A stretch of DNA of 64,000 nt from Alphaproteobacteria bacterium MarineAlpha12_Bin1. GTDB lineage: Bacteria; Pseudomonadota; Alphaproteobacteria; UBA6615. The notes beneath the pieces are model-generated. The model was not told the DNA's origin, did not search any database, and saw only the letters and a program-made list of their open reading frames with translations. The position numbers and the translations under genes were made by a program. Positions 1 through 7,131 of the stretch are shown one piece after another (the first letter of the stretch is position 1; every line of letters starts with the position of its first letter). The DNA lies in assembly GCA_002937505.1 (NCBI GenBank), contig PTJY01000005.1, positions 186,001 to 250,000 of the forward strand, read 5' to 3'.

Positions 1-406
1 CAGATAGCATGTGGGGATATTTCTTTGCCTGTTCCGATAACCCTATTTGTTGCAGTAGCTCTTCTGTCCTATTCTTAGCAGCTGTCTTCGAAAGTTTTGA
101 TAAACCATAAGAAATATTTTCCGCAACAGTTAAGTGAGGAAACAGAGCAAAGTCCTGGAACAGGAACCCGATATCTCTTTCATATGGAGGTGTGACTGAA
201 TTTCTATTTGACACAGTTTTGCCATTTAATTGCACAAATCCACTGTCAGGGGTTTCGAGGCCAGCTATAGCCCTTAATGTAGATGTTTTTCCGCAACCAG
301 ATGGTCCTAGCAAACACAGCAATTCGCCTTCTTTGAGGTCAAAGGTTACGTCTTCTAGTATTTTTTTCTTTCCTAGGCTTAGGTTTAAATTCTCTAGTCT
401 AAGCAT
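1..406 (-). CDS. fbpC: Ferric iron ABC transporter ATP-binding protein (FbpC/FutC type), 3' part cut by window edge
   Basis: The minus strand reads from an ATG at 406 to the window edge without a stop, giving about 135 N-terminal residues of an ABC ATPase. Seen: a Walker A motif GPSGCGKT near residues 34-41, a Q-loop in the segment FQDFALFPHL, and the usual beta-strand start MLRLENLNLSLG. The ABC signature and Walker B fall beyond the edge. The protein would energise uptake of ferric iron through the binding protein at 3221 and the permease around 4335, which are transcribed in the opposite direction and lack an ATPase of their own. It starts next to a Fur-box array, and a candidate promoter on this strand lies at 485-513. 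The iron assignment rests on this context plus the FbpC-like sequence; the ATPase fold itself is certain. Confidence 0.88.
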   Translation of the reverse strand, partial: MLRLENLNLSLGKKKILEDVTFDLKEGELLCLLGPSGCGKTSTLRAIAGLETPDSGFVQLNGKTVSNRNSVTPPYERDIGFLFQDFALFPHLTVAENISYGLSKLSKTAAKNRTEELLQQIGLSEQAKKYPHMLS

Positions 407-484
407 GCTCGTCCCTGAATAGTGATAAAATTACCAATTTTCATTACTCGCCCTTTTTTTTAAAAATCTACGAGTTTAACTAGA

Positions 485-513
485 TTAATACATCATCTGT
501 ATGAAATTGACAA
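485..513 (-). promoter_or_regulatory. Sigma70-type promoter for the divergent fbpC
   Basis: On the minus strand a TTGTCA (508-513) and a TATTAA (485-490) are separated by exactly 17 bases. The -35 element touches the first Fur-like repeat (512-524), so a bound repressor would block polymerase. This is sequence matching only, with no transcript evidence. Confidence 0.55.
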
Positions 514-596
514 TCATTCTCATTGATAATTATTCTTATTATTATTGACATTAATAATCATTCTCATTATTAATGAGACTAATAATCATTCTCATT
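512..596. promoter_or_regulatory. Array of four Fur-box-like repeats between divergent iron genes
   Basis: The 13-mer AATCATTCTCATT occurs exactly at 512-524, 556-568 and 584-596, and a degenerate copy (AATTATTCTTATT) lies at 528-540. Extended with flanking TAATA/ATTAT bases, they resemble the classical 19-bp Fur operator built from GATAAT-like hexamers. The first abuts the minus-strand -35, the third lies within the spacer of the plus-strand promoter, and the fourth covers its likely start site. The inferred role is iron-dependent repression in both directions. No repeat-spacer regularity or cas gene is present, so it is not a CRISPR. Confidence 0.82.
545..573 (+). promoter_or_regulatory. 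Sigma70-type promoter for the DUF4856-FbpAB operon
   Basis: A perfect TTGACA at 545-550 and TATTAA at 568-573 are spaced by 17 bases. One Fur-like repeat (556-568) fills the spacer and another (584-596) spans the expected start of transcription. This is the geometry expected for steric repression. Confidence 0.6.
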
Positions 597-704
597 TAAT
601 CTCTTATTATTACCCTAGAAATTGAAGATTGAGAATCTTGGTTTTTTTCAGTTTTGAATTGTCAATTTATTACCAGAAGAAGAAATTATAGAAAGGTAAG
701 ACCG

Positions 705-2141
705 ATGTGTCTAAGTAAGTTAAGTTTGGCAAACCTATTGTCTGTAGGATTATTAGCTATAGCATCCTTGATGTTAAGTATTTCTGCTCAGGCTGGTGAA
801 AAGGTTTATGGTAAATTTCCGGTAACTTTAAAAGGTTATTCAGGGTCTAAAACTAATTCTGTGTCGTACACTGGTCAAATAGCCCGGCACGTTCTCCACG
901 ACTCTTTAAAAAAGCTTGCCGCGAAAGGAAATGGCAAACCAAATCCGAAACTTAAATCCCTGATGATGTCTTATTACTCTGGTAAGGATGCAGGAAGAGC
1001 AATTATCGCTCCTAAAACCAAGGGTTCATTTGTGGTCAAACAGACTTTGGTTGACCAGATAAGTAAAAATAAAAACTTGTCTGGTAAAACTTATAAGGGA
1101 ACTATCTCAGGTATGCCTAACAACATGACAGGACCAGAGCTCGTGACATTTTGGATTGATAAAGCTTCATCAGCAAATAAAGGAGTTGATTCGAGAAATG
1201 GTTACAACTATCCACAGTTAATCTCTAAGTTCATTATGGGGTCAGTGTTTTACAATCAGGCTGTAGATAATTATCTAGATGAAAAACTATCTGCAACCAA
1301 GAAGCCCAATAACAAGCCCTATAAAAAAGGTGCGGCTTATACAGGCAAAGAACATAGTTGGGATGAAGCATTTGGGTATTATGGGGTTCCTGCCCACGGG
1401 TTATCTTTTTCAGGAAAGCAATTATATTTGATTGCAAAACAAAAGCCTGAGGGATTTTCGATTGCTGACTTTAATGGTGATGGAAAAATCGATTTGTATA
1501 AGGAAATGATGTTTGCCCCTGCATATTATGCAGCGAGCTATGACAAGTCGAACAAAACAAGTTACGGCATGAATATTTCAAATGCATTTCTGGATGGCCG
1601 AAGACTTATTACTTCTGCTAACGGTGAAATACTGAGTGATTCACAGCGCTCACAATTAAGAAAATATGCCGCTATAATTGAAAAAAATTGGCAGATGACT
1701 CTAGCTGAATCTGTTTTTAAGTATGCTGGTTCTGTTTATAAAGACCTCAAAAAAATCAATGCTTCTATGGCTGATGAGAAAGATAAGACAAAGAAGGCTG
1801 AAAAAGCATATATCAAGCATTGGGGAGAGCTTAAAGGCTTCAGTCTGTCTCTACAGACTGGCCGGACCAAGCTTGGCGGTGACACGGCAGTAAGGCTCAA
1901 TCGTCTAATTGGATTTGGGCCAGTAATGCCTAATTCTAGCCAGGTTGTAGATATTGATAGCAATGGTAATTACGTTAAAGATCAATCATCAGGTATTGAG
2001 GAATATATGCTTCATATGCTCAAAGTACAGAAACTCATGATTGATAAATTTAATGTAAAAGCTAGGAAAAATGATCAACTAGCGAGCCTTGATCAGATGA
2101 TTGAAAAATTAGGGGATAGTAGCTCTGCCGAAAACGACTAA
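705..2141 (+). CDS. Exported DUF4856 (imelysin-like) protein, iron-regulated
   Basis: The 478-residue product begins with a Sec signal peptide (hydrophobic stretch LLSVGLLAIASLMLSISA, likely cleavage after AQA). I chose ATG 705 because GAAAGG precedes it by about 8 bases and the signal peptide starts there. A longer start at 654 would put a charged, unlikely extension in front. DUF4856 features seen: SYTGQIARHVL near the mature N-terminus, a FWIDKASSANKG segment, and a KEHSWDEAFGYYG motif at about 215-227 whose H-x-x-(D/E) core resembles the GxHxxE metal site of imelysins. An EF-hand-like DFNGDGKID (about 254-263) suggests calcium binding. It is first in a Fur-controlled operon, so a role in periplasmic iron capture is inferred; the biochemical function of DUF4856 is not established. 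Confidence 0.8.
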   Translation: MCLSKLSLANLLSVGLLAIASLMLSISAQAGEKVYGKFPVTLKGYSGSKTNSVSYTGQIARHVLHDSLKKLAAKGNGKPNPKLKSLMMSYYSGKDAGRAIIAPKTKGSFVVKQTLVDQISKNKNLSGKTYKGTISGMPNNMTGPELVTFWIDKASSANKGVDSRNGYNYPQLISKFIMGSVFYNQAVDNYLDEKLSATKKPNNKPYKKGAAYTGKEHSWDEAFGYYGVPAHGLSFSGKQLYLIAKQKPEGFSIADFNGDGKIDLYKEMMFAPAYYAASYDKSNKTSYGMNISNAFLDGRRLITSANGEILSDSQRSQLRKYAAIIEKNWQMTLAESVFKYAGSVYKDLKKINASMADEKDKTKKAEKAYIKHWGELKGFSLSLQTGRTKLGGDTAVRLNRLIGFGPVMPNSSQVVDIDSNGNYVKDQSSGIEEYMLHMLKVQKLMIDKFNVKARKNDQLASLDQMIEKLGDSSSAEND

Positions 2142-2155
2142 CCTCTGATAAATCT

Positions 2156-2188
2156 GGCCACCCTCAATTTATTGGGGTGGCCATTTTT
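2156..2188 (+). terminator. Rho-independent terminator or attenuator inside the iron operon
   Basis: GGCCACCC (2156-2163) pairs perfectly with GGGTGGCC (2175-2182) across an 11-base loop and is followed by ATTTTTA. It sits between the DUF4856 gene and the next gene, which has its own RBS. It would make DUF4856 the most abundant message if read-through is partial. Confidence 0.85.
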
Positions 2189-2217
2189 ATTTAACTAGCT
2201 TTTCAGAGGATTACCGA

Positions 2218-3231
2218 ATGATGGTTGACTGGTTTTATAATGAATATTTGCAGCATCTTCTTGAATCACTAGTTGATCCTAAAAAGCGCGTATCATTTGG
2301 ATATTTGATTTTTGCTGCAATGATCGGTCTCGCATGGAGCGCCTTTATGTCTCGCAATTCTTGGCGAAATGGTTTTTCACAAGGTCTCAGAAAATTATTT
2401 GGAAAACGGGTTCTTTTTTCTCGGTCAGCGAGGGCCGATTACAAGATTCTGCTTTTAAATCACGGGTTTTTGCTATTAATTACTCCTTTTATTCTCAGTA
2501 AGGTTGCTTTAACAACAAGCTTGTTCTTTCTCCTACATGAGGTTTTACCTTCAGGGTCTGCTTATTTCTCTTCGATTCCTTTTTGGACAGTGTCAGTTAT
2601 TTACACACTATTCTTATTCGTTCTAGATGACTTTTCTCGATACATCGTCCACGCTGCCTTGCATCGTATTCCATTTCTTTGGGCTTTTCATAAAATACAT
2701 CACTCTGCAGAAACGCTTAGCCCATTTACCGTATATCGAACCCATCCGATAGAAGCGGTGATATTTACATTTAGGGGCATAATCGTTCAATCAAGCTGTA
2801 TCGCTTTATTTGTTTTTATTTTTGGTGAAAAAGTAGATTTAGTGACTATATATGGTGTAAATGTCTTACTCTTTATATTTAACTTATCTGGCTCCAACCT
2901 TCGTCACTCTCACATTCCAATAAGCTATGGGCGGGCACTTGAACGGATATTTGTTTCACCTGCTCAGCATCAAATCCATCATTCTATAAAGCGCTGTCAT
3001 CATGACAAAAACTTTGGAGCGGCGCTTGCCGTCTGGGACTATTTATTTGGTAGCCTTCACCTTTCTGAAAAAAATATGCATTTAACCTTTGGTATTAAAA
3101 ATAGGTCTAAGATGAGATCTCATAATTTGGCAACTCTGTATATTCATCCTTTCGTTGAAGCATTTCGTGAGATAAAAGTTTTATTTCGTAAACATGAAGA
3201 GATTAAGAAAGATATTATAAATGTTACTTAA
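2218..3231 (+). CDS. Sterol desaturase / fatty acid hydroxylase superfamily membrane protein
   Basis: This is a 337-residue polytopic membrane protein with the histidine clusters of the non-haem di-iron hydroxylase superfamily: HAALH (145-149), HKIHH (158-162), RHSHI (229-233), and HQIHH (251-255) followed by HH (261-262). Hydrophobic segments lie near 27-42, 78-108, 122-137, 183-203 and 210-224. ATG 2218 follows AGAGGA by 7 bases; a second ATG is adjacent. The family oxidises C-H bonds of lipids using O2, but the substrate here is unknown. Its stop overlaps the start of the iron-binding protein gene by 11 bases, so the two are translationally linked. A lipid-modifying di-iron enzyme in an iron-uptake operon is unusual; it could be an iron-dependent enzyme co-regulated with supply, or could modify a lipidic ligand. 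Confidence 0.82.
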   Translation: MMVDWFYNEYLQHLLESLVDPKKRVSFGYLIFAAMIGLAWSAFMSRNSWRNGFSQGLRKLFGKRVLFSRSARADYKILLLNHGFLLLITPFILSKVALTTSLFFLLHEVLPSGSAYFSSIPFWTVSVIYTLFLFVLDDFSRYIVHAALHRIPFLWAFHKIHHSAETLSPFTVYRTHPIEAVIFTFRGIIVQSSCIALFVFIFGEKVDLVTIYGVNVLLFIFNLSGSNLRHSHIPISYGRALERIFVSPAQHQIHHSIKRCHHDKNFGAALAVWDYLFGSLHLSEKNMHLTFGIKNRSKMRSHNLATLYIHPFVEAFREIKVLFRKHEEIKKDIINVT

Positions 3232-4258
3232 TTTTACACAGGTAAAGAGTCGTATATGTTTAGTCTTTATTTTTTTCGTTGGGCTATTTTCCATAAGTGA
3301 AACTGCTCATTCTTCAGAGCTAAATGTATATTCCCACCGACAACCATTTCTAATTAACCCTTTTTTATCAGCATTTGAAAATGAAATGGGGGTAAAAGTT
3401 AATGTAGTGTTTGCTTCAAAAGGAATGGTTCAACGCCTGCTTGCAGAAGGTCCCAGAAGTCCTGCAGATGTGGTTTTGACTGTAGATATAGGGCGTCTTT
3501 ATTCCTACGTCGATAAAGATTTGTTTGCTGAGATATTTTCACCGAAGCTAATTGCCAATGTACCCTCTCACCTAAGAGATCCTGGCAGTAGATGGTTTGG
3601 GCTTTCAAAACGAGCCCGTATTGTTGCAGTCTCTAAAGCTCGAGTTGAGAAGAATGAAATTAAAAATATTGAGGATCTAGCAAGCTCTAAATGGAAAGGA
3701 AGGATCTGTAGTCGGCCTGGCAGTCATGTTTATAACCGCGCCCTAGTCGCATCGCTAATTGCTGCTCACGGCGAAAAAGCTGCTGAAATTTGGGCCGGTA
3801 ATCTGGTAAAAAATCTTGCTCGCAGGCCTCAAGGGAACGATAGAGCCCAAGTCAAAGCGATTTTTGAGGGTGTATGTGATGTTGCGATTATTAATAGCTA
3901 CTACTATGGTAAGCTCAAATATTCCAAAGTGGCTGCTCAGAGAGACTGGGCTAATTCTATAGATATCATATTCACAAATCAGGATGAACGAGGAAATCAT
4001 ATCAATATTTCTGGTGGGGGCGTTGTAAAGTATTCTAAGAATAAAGAGATGGCAGTTAGGTTACTTGAATTTTTGACTGAAAAACTGTCACAGGATCTTT
4101 ATGGAAAAATTAACTACGAGTTTCCTGTAAACCCGTCTGTGCCAGCTTCGGGTGAAGTAAAGTCCTGGGGGGTATTTAAGGAAGATAGTTTGCCGATATC
4201 TCAGATTGCAGTCTTGGCCCCCACTGCTCAAAAAATTATTGACCGGGTAGGATGGTAG
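3221..4258 (+). CDS. fbpA: Ferric iron ABC transporter substrate-binding protein (FbpA/FutA type)
   Basis: The 345-residue periplasmic binding protein carries a signal peptide (CLVFIFFVGLFSISETAHS, cleavage around residues 30-32). The mature start ELNVYSHRQPFLINPFLSAF is typical of FutA/FbpA iron-binding proteins. A later NSYYYGKL motif supplies the tyrosines that coordinate Fe3+ in this family. It starts inside the end of the preceding membrane-protein gene (11-base overlap), and its stop overlaps a possible ATG (4252) of the permease gene. It would deliver ferric iron to the permease encoded around 4335-5900, powered by the divergent ATPase at 1-406. Control by the upstream Fur array is inferred from operon structure. 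Confidence 0.9.
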   Translation: MLLNFTQVKSRICLVFIFFVGLFSISETAHSSELNVYSHRQPFLINPFLSAFENEMGVKVNVVFASKGMVQRLLAEGPRSPADVVLTVDIGRLYSYVDKDLFAEIFSPKLIANVPSHLRDPGSRWFGLSKRARIVAVSKARVEKNEIKNIEDLASSKWKGRICSRPGSHVYNRALVASLIAAHGEKAAEIWAGNLVKNLARRPQGNDRAQVKAIFEGVCDVAIINSYYYGKLKYSKVAAQRDWANSIDIIFTNQDERGNHINISGGGVVKYSKNKEMAVRLLEFLTEKLSQDLYGKINYEFPVNPSVPASGEVKSWGVFKEDSLPISQIAVLAPTAQKIIDRVGW

Positions 4259-4334
4259 TAAATAGAAAGATTAAGAAATTAATATACCAAACAAAGAAAT
4301 CAGCATCTGGTCACTCAGTGTATTAGCAGTTTGT

Positions 4335-5900
4335 TTGCTAATTCTCGGTCCTTTCTTTTCTATGATCATTGTGGCTGCTGGTGATAGTGGTGGTTTGTGG
4401 TCCCACCTAATGCAAACAGTCTTTCCAAGGTATGTTTTCAATACTTTAATACTTATGTTCGGTGTGGGGGTTACTAGCCTTTTTTTTGGCCTCACTTCAG
4501 CTTGGGTTATTTCTCGCTACAGTTTTCCTGGAGACAGGTATATTGAATGGGTTTTACTTCTTCCCGCGACAGTCCCATCTTACATTATAGCCTATACTTA
4601 TACTGATCTGCTTGAATACGCAGGACCAATTCAAGGGTTTTTGAGAAAAACGTTTGGTTGGGATTCAGCTAATGATTATTGGTTTCCTGAAATTCGATCA
4701 ATGGGAGGCGCTATTCTTGTTATGTCGGCGGTTCTTTTCCCCTATATATATTTAATGGTTCGAACCGCATTTCGATTAACGCCGGTGTCACTGCATGAAG
4801 CTGCTAGCATTCATAATCGGAATTCATATTTTGTTGTTGATTTGCCACTAGCAAGGCCGGCCATAATAGCCGGGCTAGCGCTTGTGCTTATGGAGGTTAT
4901 ATCTGATTTTGGCACTGTTGAGTATTTTGCTGTTGAGACCCTCACTCTCGGTATTTTTAACGTTTGGTTAGGAATGAACAACCTAACAGCGGCGGTGCAG
5001 ATTGCAGGAGTTGCATTTATTTTTATCGTTTCTCTTCTTTATATTGAGAAAACCGCTAGGTCCAAACAAAGATTTTATGATGTAACACAGCGAGGAGGTG
5101 AAGTTCCTAAAAAATCGACATCTTTTTTTGGGGCATTAATGTGTTTGTTTATTTGTTTTCTGCCAGTCTTTCTGGGTTTTCTCTTGCCTGTTACTATACT
5201 TTTAAGTTTTGTCCTAGAAGGCCTAGCTATAGCAGATTTTGAATTACTCCTTTCTAGCACGATCAACTCTGTGGCCTTAGCTGGTGCAGCTGCTTTTTTG
5301 GTGATGTTTTTTTCAATTACTATGGTCTTAGTAGTAACCTATAAAAAACATCCTTTTTTAAAAATGCTTACTGAAATCTGCTCTACTGGATACGCGTTTC
5401 CGGGAGTAGTTCTTGCGATAGGAGTTGTTTCTTTTTCTGGTGTCGTTGATTCTACTTTACAGTTTATATTTGATAGGTATCTGGGGTTAAATTTTTCAGG
5501 CTTTTTGATAGGGGGACTTTTACTTTTAATATTTGCCTATGTTGTTCGATTTCAGGCTATTGGCTATGGAGCGATAAACTCGGGCATAAAACGTTTATCT
5601 CCTAACTTAATGAACGCTAGCTTTCTATTGGGACGTGGTTTTTCAGGTAGTATGATTTTTCTTGCACCCAGATTACTTCGTAAGTCGCTTCTCGCTGGCG
5701 GTATGCTAATATTTGTAGATGTTATGAAAGAGTTGCCAATGACTCTTATTTTACGCCCGTTTAATTATGAAACTCTCGCAACTTATGTTTATCAGTTTGC
5801 CAAAAGTGAACTGCTAGAGGAAGCAGCTCTGGCAGCTTTGATTATTATTTTAGCAGGACTAGGTCCGGTTATATTGATGAATGCATCACAAAAAAAATAA
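4335..5900 (+). CDS. fbpB: Ferric iron ABC transporter permease (FbpB/FutB type); 5' end uncertain
   Basis: This large permease (521 residues from TTG 4335) has two BPD_transp_1 halves and about 12 membrane segments. EAA-type loops are seen at HEAASIHNRN...DLPLARPAIIAG in the first half and around FLGRGFSGS/APRLLRKSLLAGG in the second. It partners the binding protein just upstream. The 5' end is odd. TTG 4335 lies inside the first hydrophobic segment, and the frame upstream (KEISIWSLSVLAVC) looks like real coding sequence with no ATG, GTG or TTG before the stop at 4272. A well-placed ATG at 4252, overlapping the upstream stop, encodes MVVNRKIKKLIYQTKK in another frame. A one-base deletion near 4280-4300, an atypical start such as ATT 4278, or a sequencing error would explain this. 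Confidence 0.85.
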   Translation: MLILGPFFSMIIVAAGDSGGLWSHLMQTVFPRYVFNTLILMFGVGVTSLFFGLTSAWVISRYSFPGDRYIEWVLLLPATVPSYIIAYTYTDLLEYAGPIQGFLRKTFGWDSANDYWFPEIRSMGGAILVMSAVLFPYIYLMVRTAFRLTPVSLHEAASIHNRNSYFVVDLPLARPAIIAGLALVLMEVISDFGTVEYFAVETLTLGIFNVWLGMNNLTAAVQIAGVAFIFIVSLLYIEKTARSKQRFYDVTQRGGEVPKKSTSFFGALMCLFICFLPVFLGFLLPVTILLSFVLEGLAIADFELLLSSTINSVALAGAAAFLVMFFSITMVLVVTYKKHPFLKMLTEICSTGYAFPGVVLAIGVVSFSGVVDSTLQFIFDRYLGLNFSGFLIGGLLLLIFAYVVRFQAIGYGAINSGIKRLSPNLMNASFLLGRGFSGSMIFLAPRLLRKSLLAGGMLIFVDVMKELPMTLILRPFNYETLATYVYQFAKSELLEEAALAALIIILAGLGPVILMNASQKK

Positions 5901-6052
5901 GAAAATTTTCCAATAGCTAAAAAGCTGAAAAAACATAATACTTAAATAATTTATTTTATGTGATAATTTATAAGTACTAGTCATTCCTTAAGTGGAAACC
6001 TTAAAGTCATTCTACTGGATCTGATAATATAATCTTCGATGGGGAGTTAACT

Positions 6053-7102
6053 ATGAATAAGAAGATCGCTGTATTAGCTACTGGCGCCAATGGAAGTGTT
6101 ATCGCTGCGGATCTTATTAAAGCTGGATTAGATATCACCATGATTGATATGTGGGGAGCGCATGTAGATGTGATGCAAGAAGAAGGCTTAACTATAAAGA
6201 ATAAAGACGAAGAATTTAATCTTACGGTAAATGCATGTCACTTGGGAGATGTCTGCACATTAAATCATAAATTCGATATAGTTTTTCTTACCTCCAAAGG
6301 ATACGATACGTCTTGGCTTTGCGAGTTTATTAAGCCATATCTGGCTGCTGATGGCTTGGTTGTAGGCATACAAAATTGTATGACTGCCGAAATAATTGCT
6401 GAAATAGTTGGCATAGAACGCACATTAGGCTGCGTAGTTGAATTAGCTTCGCAAATGTTTGAACCTGGCCAGGTCTACAGATCTACTAATAAAGATCATA
6501 CCTGGTATGGGATTGGATCGTTTGATCCCGTTCAAGAGCGGTTTATTGAAGAGATTGCAGAAATACTTGGTAATGCAGGAACTGTGGAAATTATTGATGA
6601 TATCCTTTCAGCCAAGTGGGTGAAACTAATTGTTAACTCTATGGTTATGGGTTCTATGGCTATTCTCGGTGGTACAATGGGCCAGGTATTGAATGAAAGA
6701 GGAGAGGAATATGCTCGCCGAGCCCGTGAATGGTTTTTGCAGGCAGGAGAAGAAGCTTTGGCTGCTGGCCAAACTCTAGATTATAAAATAGTTCCAGTTT
6801 TTGGACTGAAGCCAGAAGATGTTACAAATACTAATAATCTGCTTGAAACTCTATTTGAAAAGATTGTGTCTGATGTTGGGCCAGGAGCTATTAACACAAC
6901 ACTACAAGATCATATGAAAGGACGACTTGGCGAAGATGAAATGATCAGTGGCTTAATTGCCAGTGAACGCAAAAAAAATGGAGGGCTTTCTCCGGCTAAT
7001 GATCTGATACTGGAGCTGAGTGCTAAGATTCACTCTGGAGAACTCAAACCTGATCCAAGTAACCTCGATATAGTGCTTGAAAGATTGGGAAGAACGAACT
7101 AG
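6053..7102 (+). CDS. Ketopantoate reductase (PanE/ApbA) family protein
   Basis: The 349-residue NAD(P)-binding oxidoreductase begins with a Rossmann segment, KIAVLATGANGSVIAADLI, and continues with the family's segments TSKGYDT and NCMTAEIIAE. A helical C-terminal domain contains SAKWVKLIVNS, where the lysine matches the catalytic region of PanE. ATG 6053 follows GGGGAG. PanE reduces 2-dehydropantoate to pantoate, but many paralogues next to hydantoinase or oxoprolinase genes have other 2-oxoacid or ketone substrates. Because the HyuAB-like gene follows 29 bases downstream, I infer a catabolic role rather than pantothenate synthesis. Confidence 0.78.
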   Translation: MNKKIAVLATGANGSVIAADLIKAGLDITMIDMWGAHVDVMQEEGLTIKNKDEEFNLTVNACHLGDVCTLNHKFDIVFLTSKGYDTSWLCEFIKPYLAADGLVVGIQNCMTAEIIAEIVGIERTLGCVVELASQMFEPGQVYRSTNKDHTWYGIGSFDPVQERFIEEIAEILGNAGTVEIIDDILSAKWVKLIVNSMVMGSMAILGGTMGQVLNERGEEYARRAREWFLQAGEEALAAGQTLDYKIVPVFGLKPEDVTNTNNLLETLFEKIVSDVGPGAINTTLQDHMKGRLGEDEMISGLIASERKKNGGLSPANDLILELSAKIHSGELKPDPSNLDIVLERLGRTN

Positions 7103-7131
7103 GTAAGCTCTATAAATCGCTTCTAAAATCA

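Noticed and set aside
512-596. Short regularly repeated motif that could be taken for a CRISPR remnant
   Set aside because: The repeats are only 13 bases, spacing is 16 and 28 bases, the motif matches a Fur operator, and no cas genes are present.
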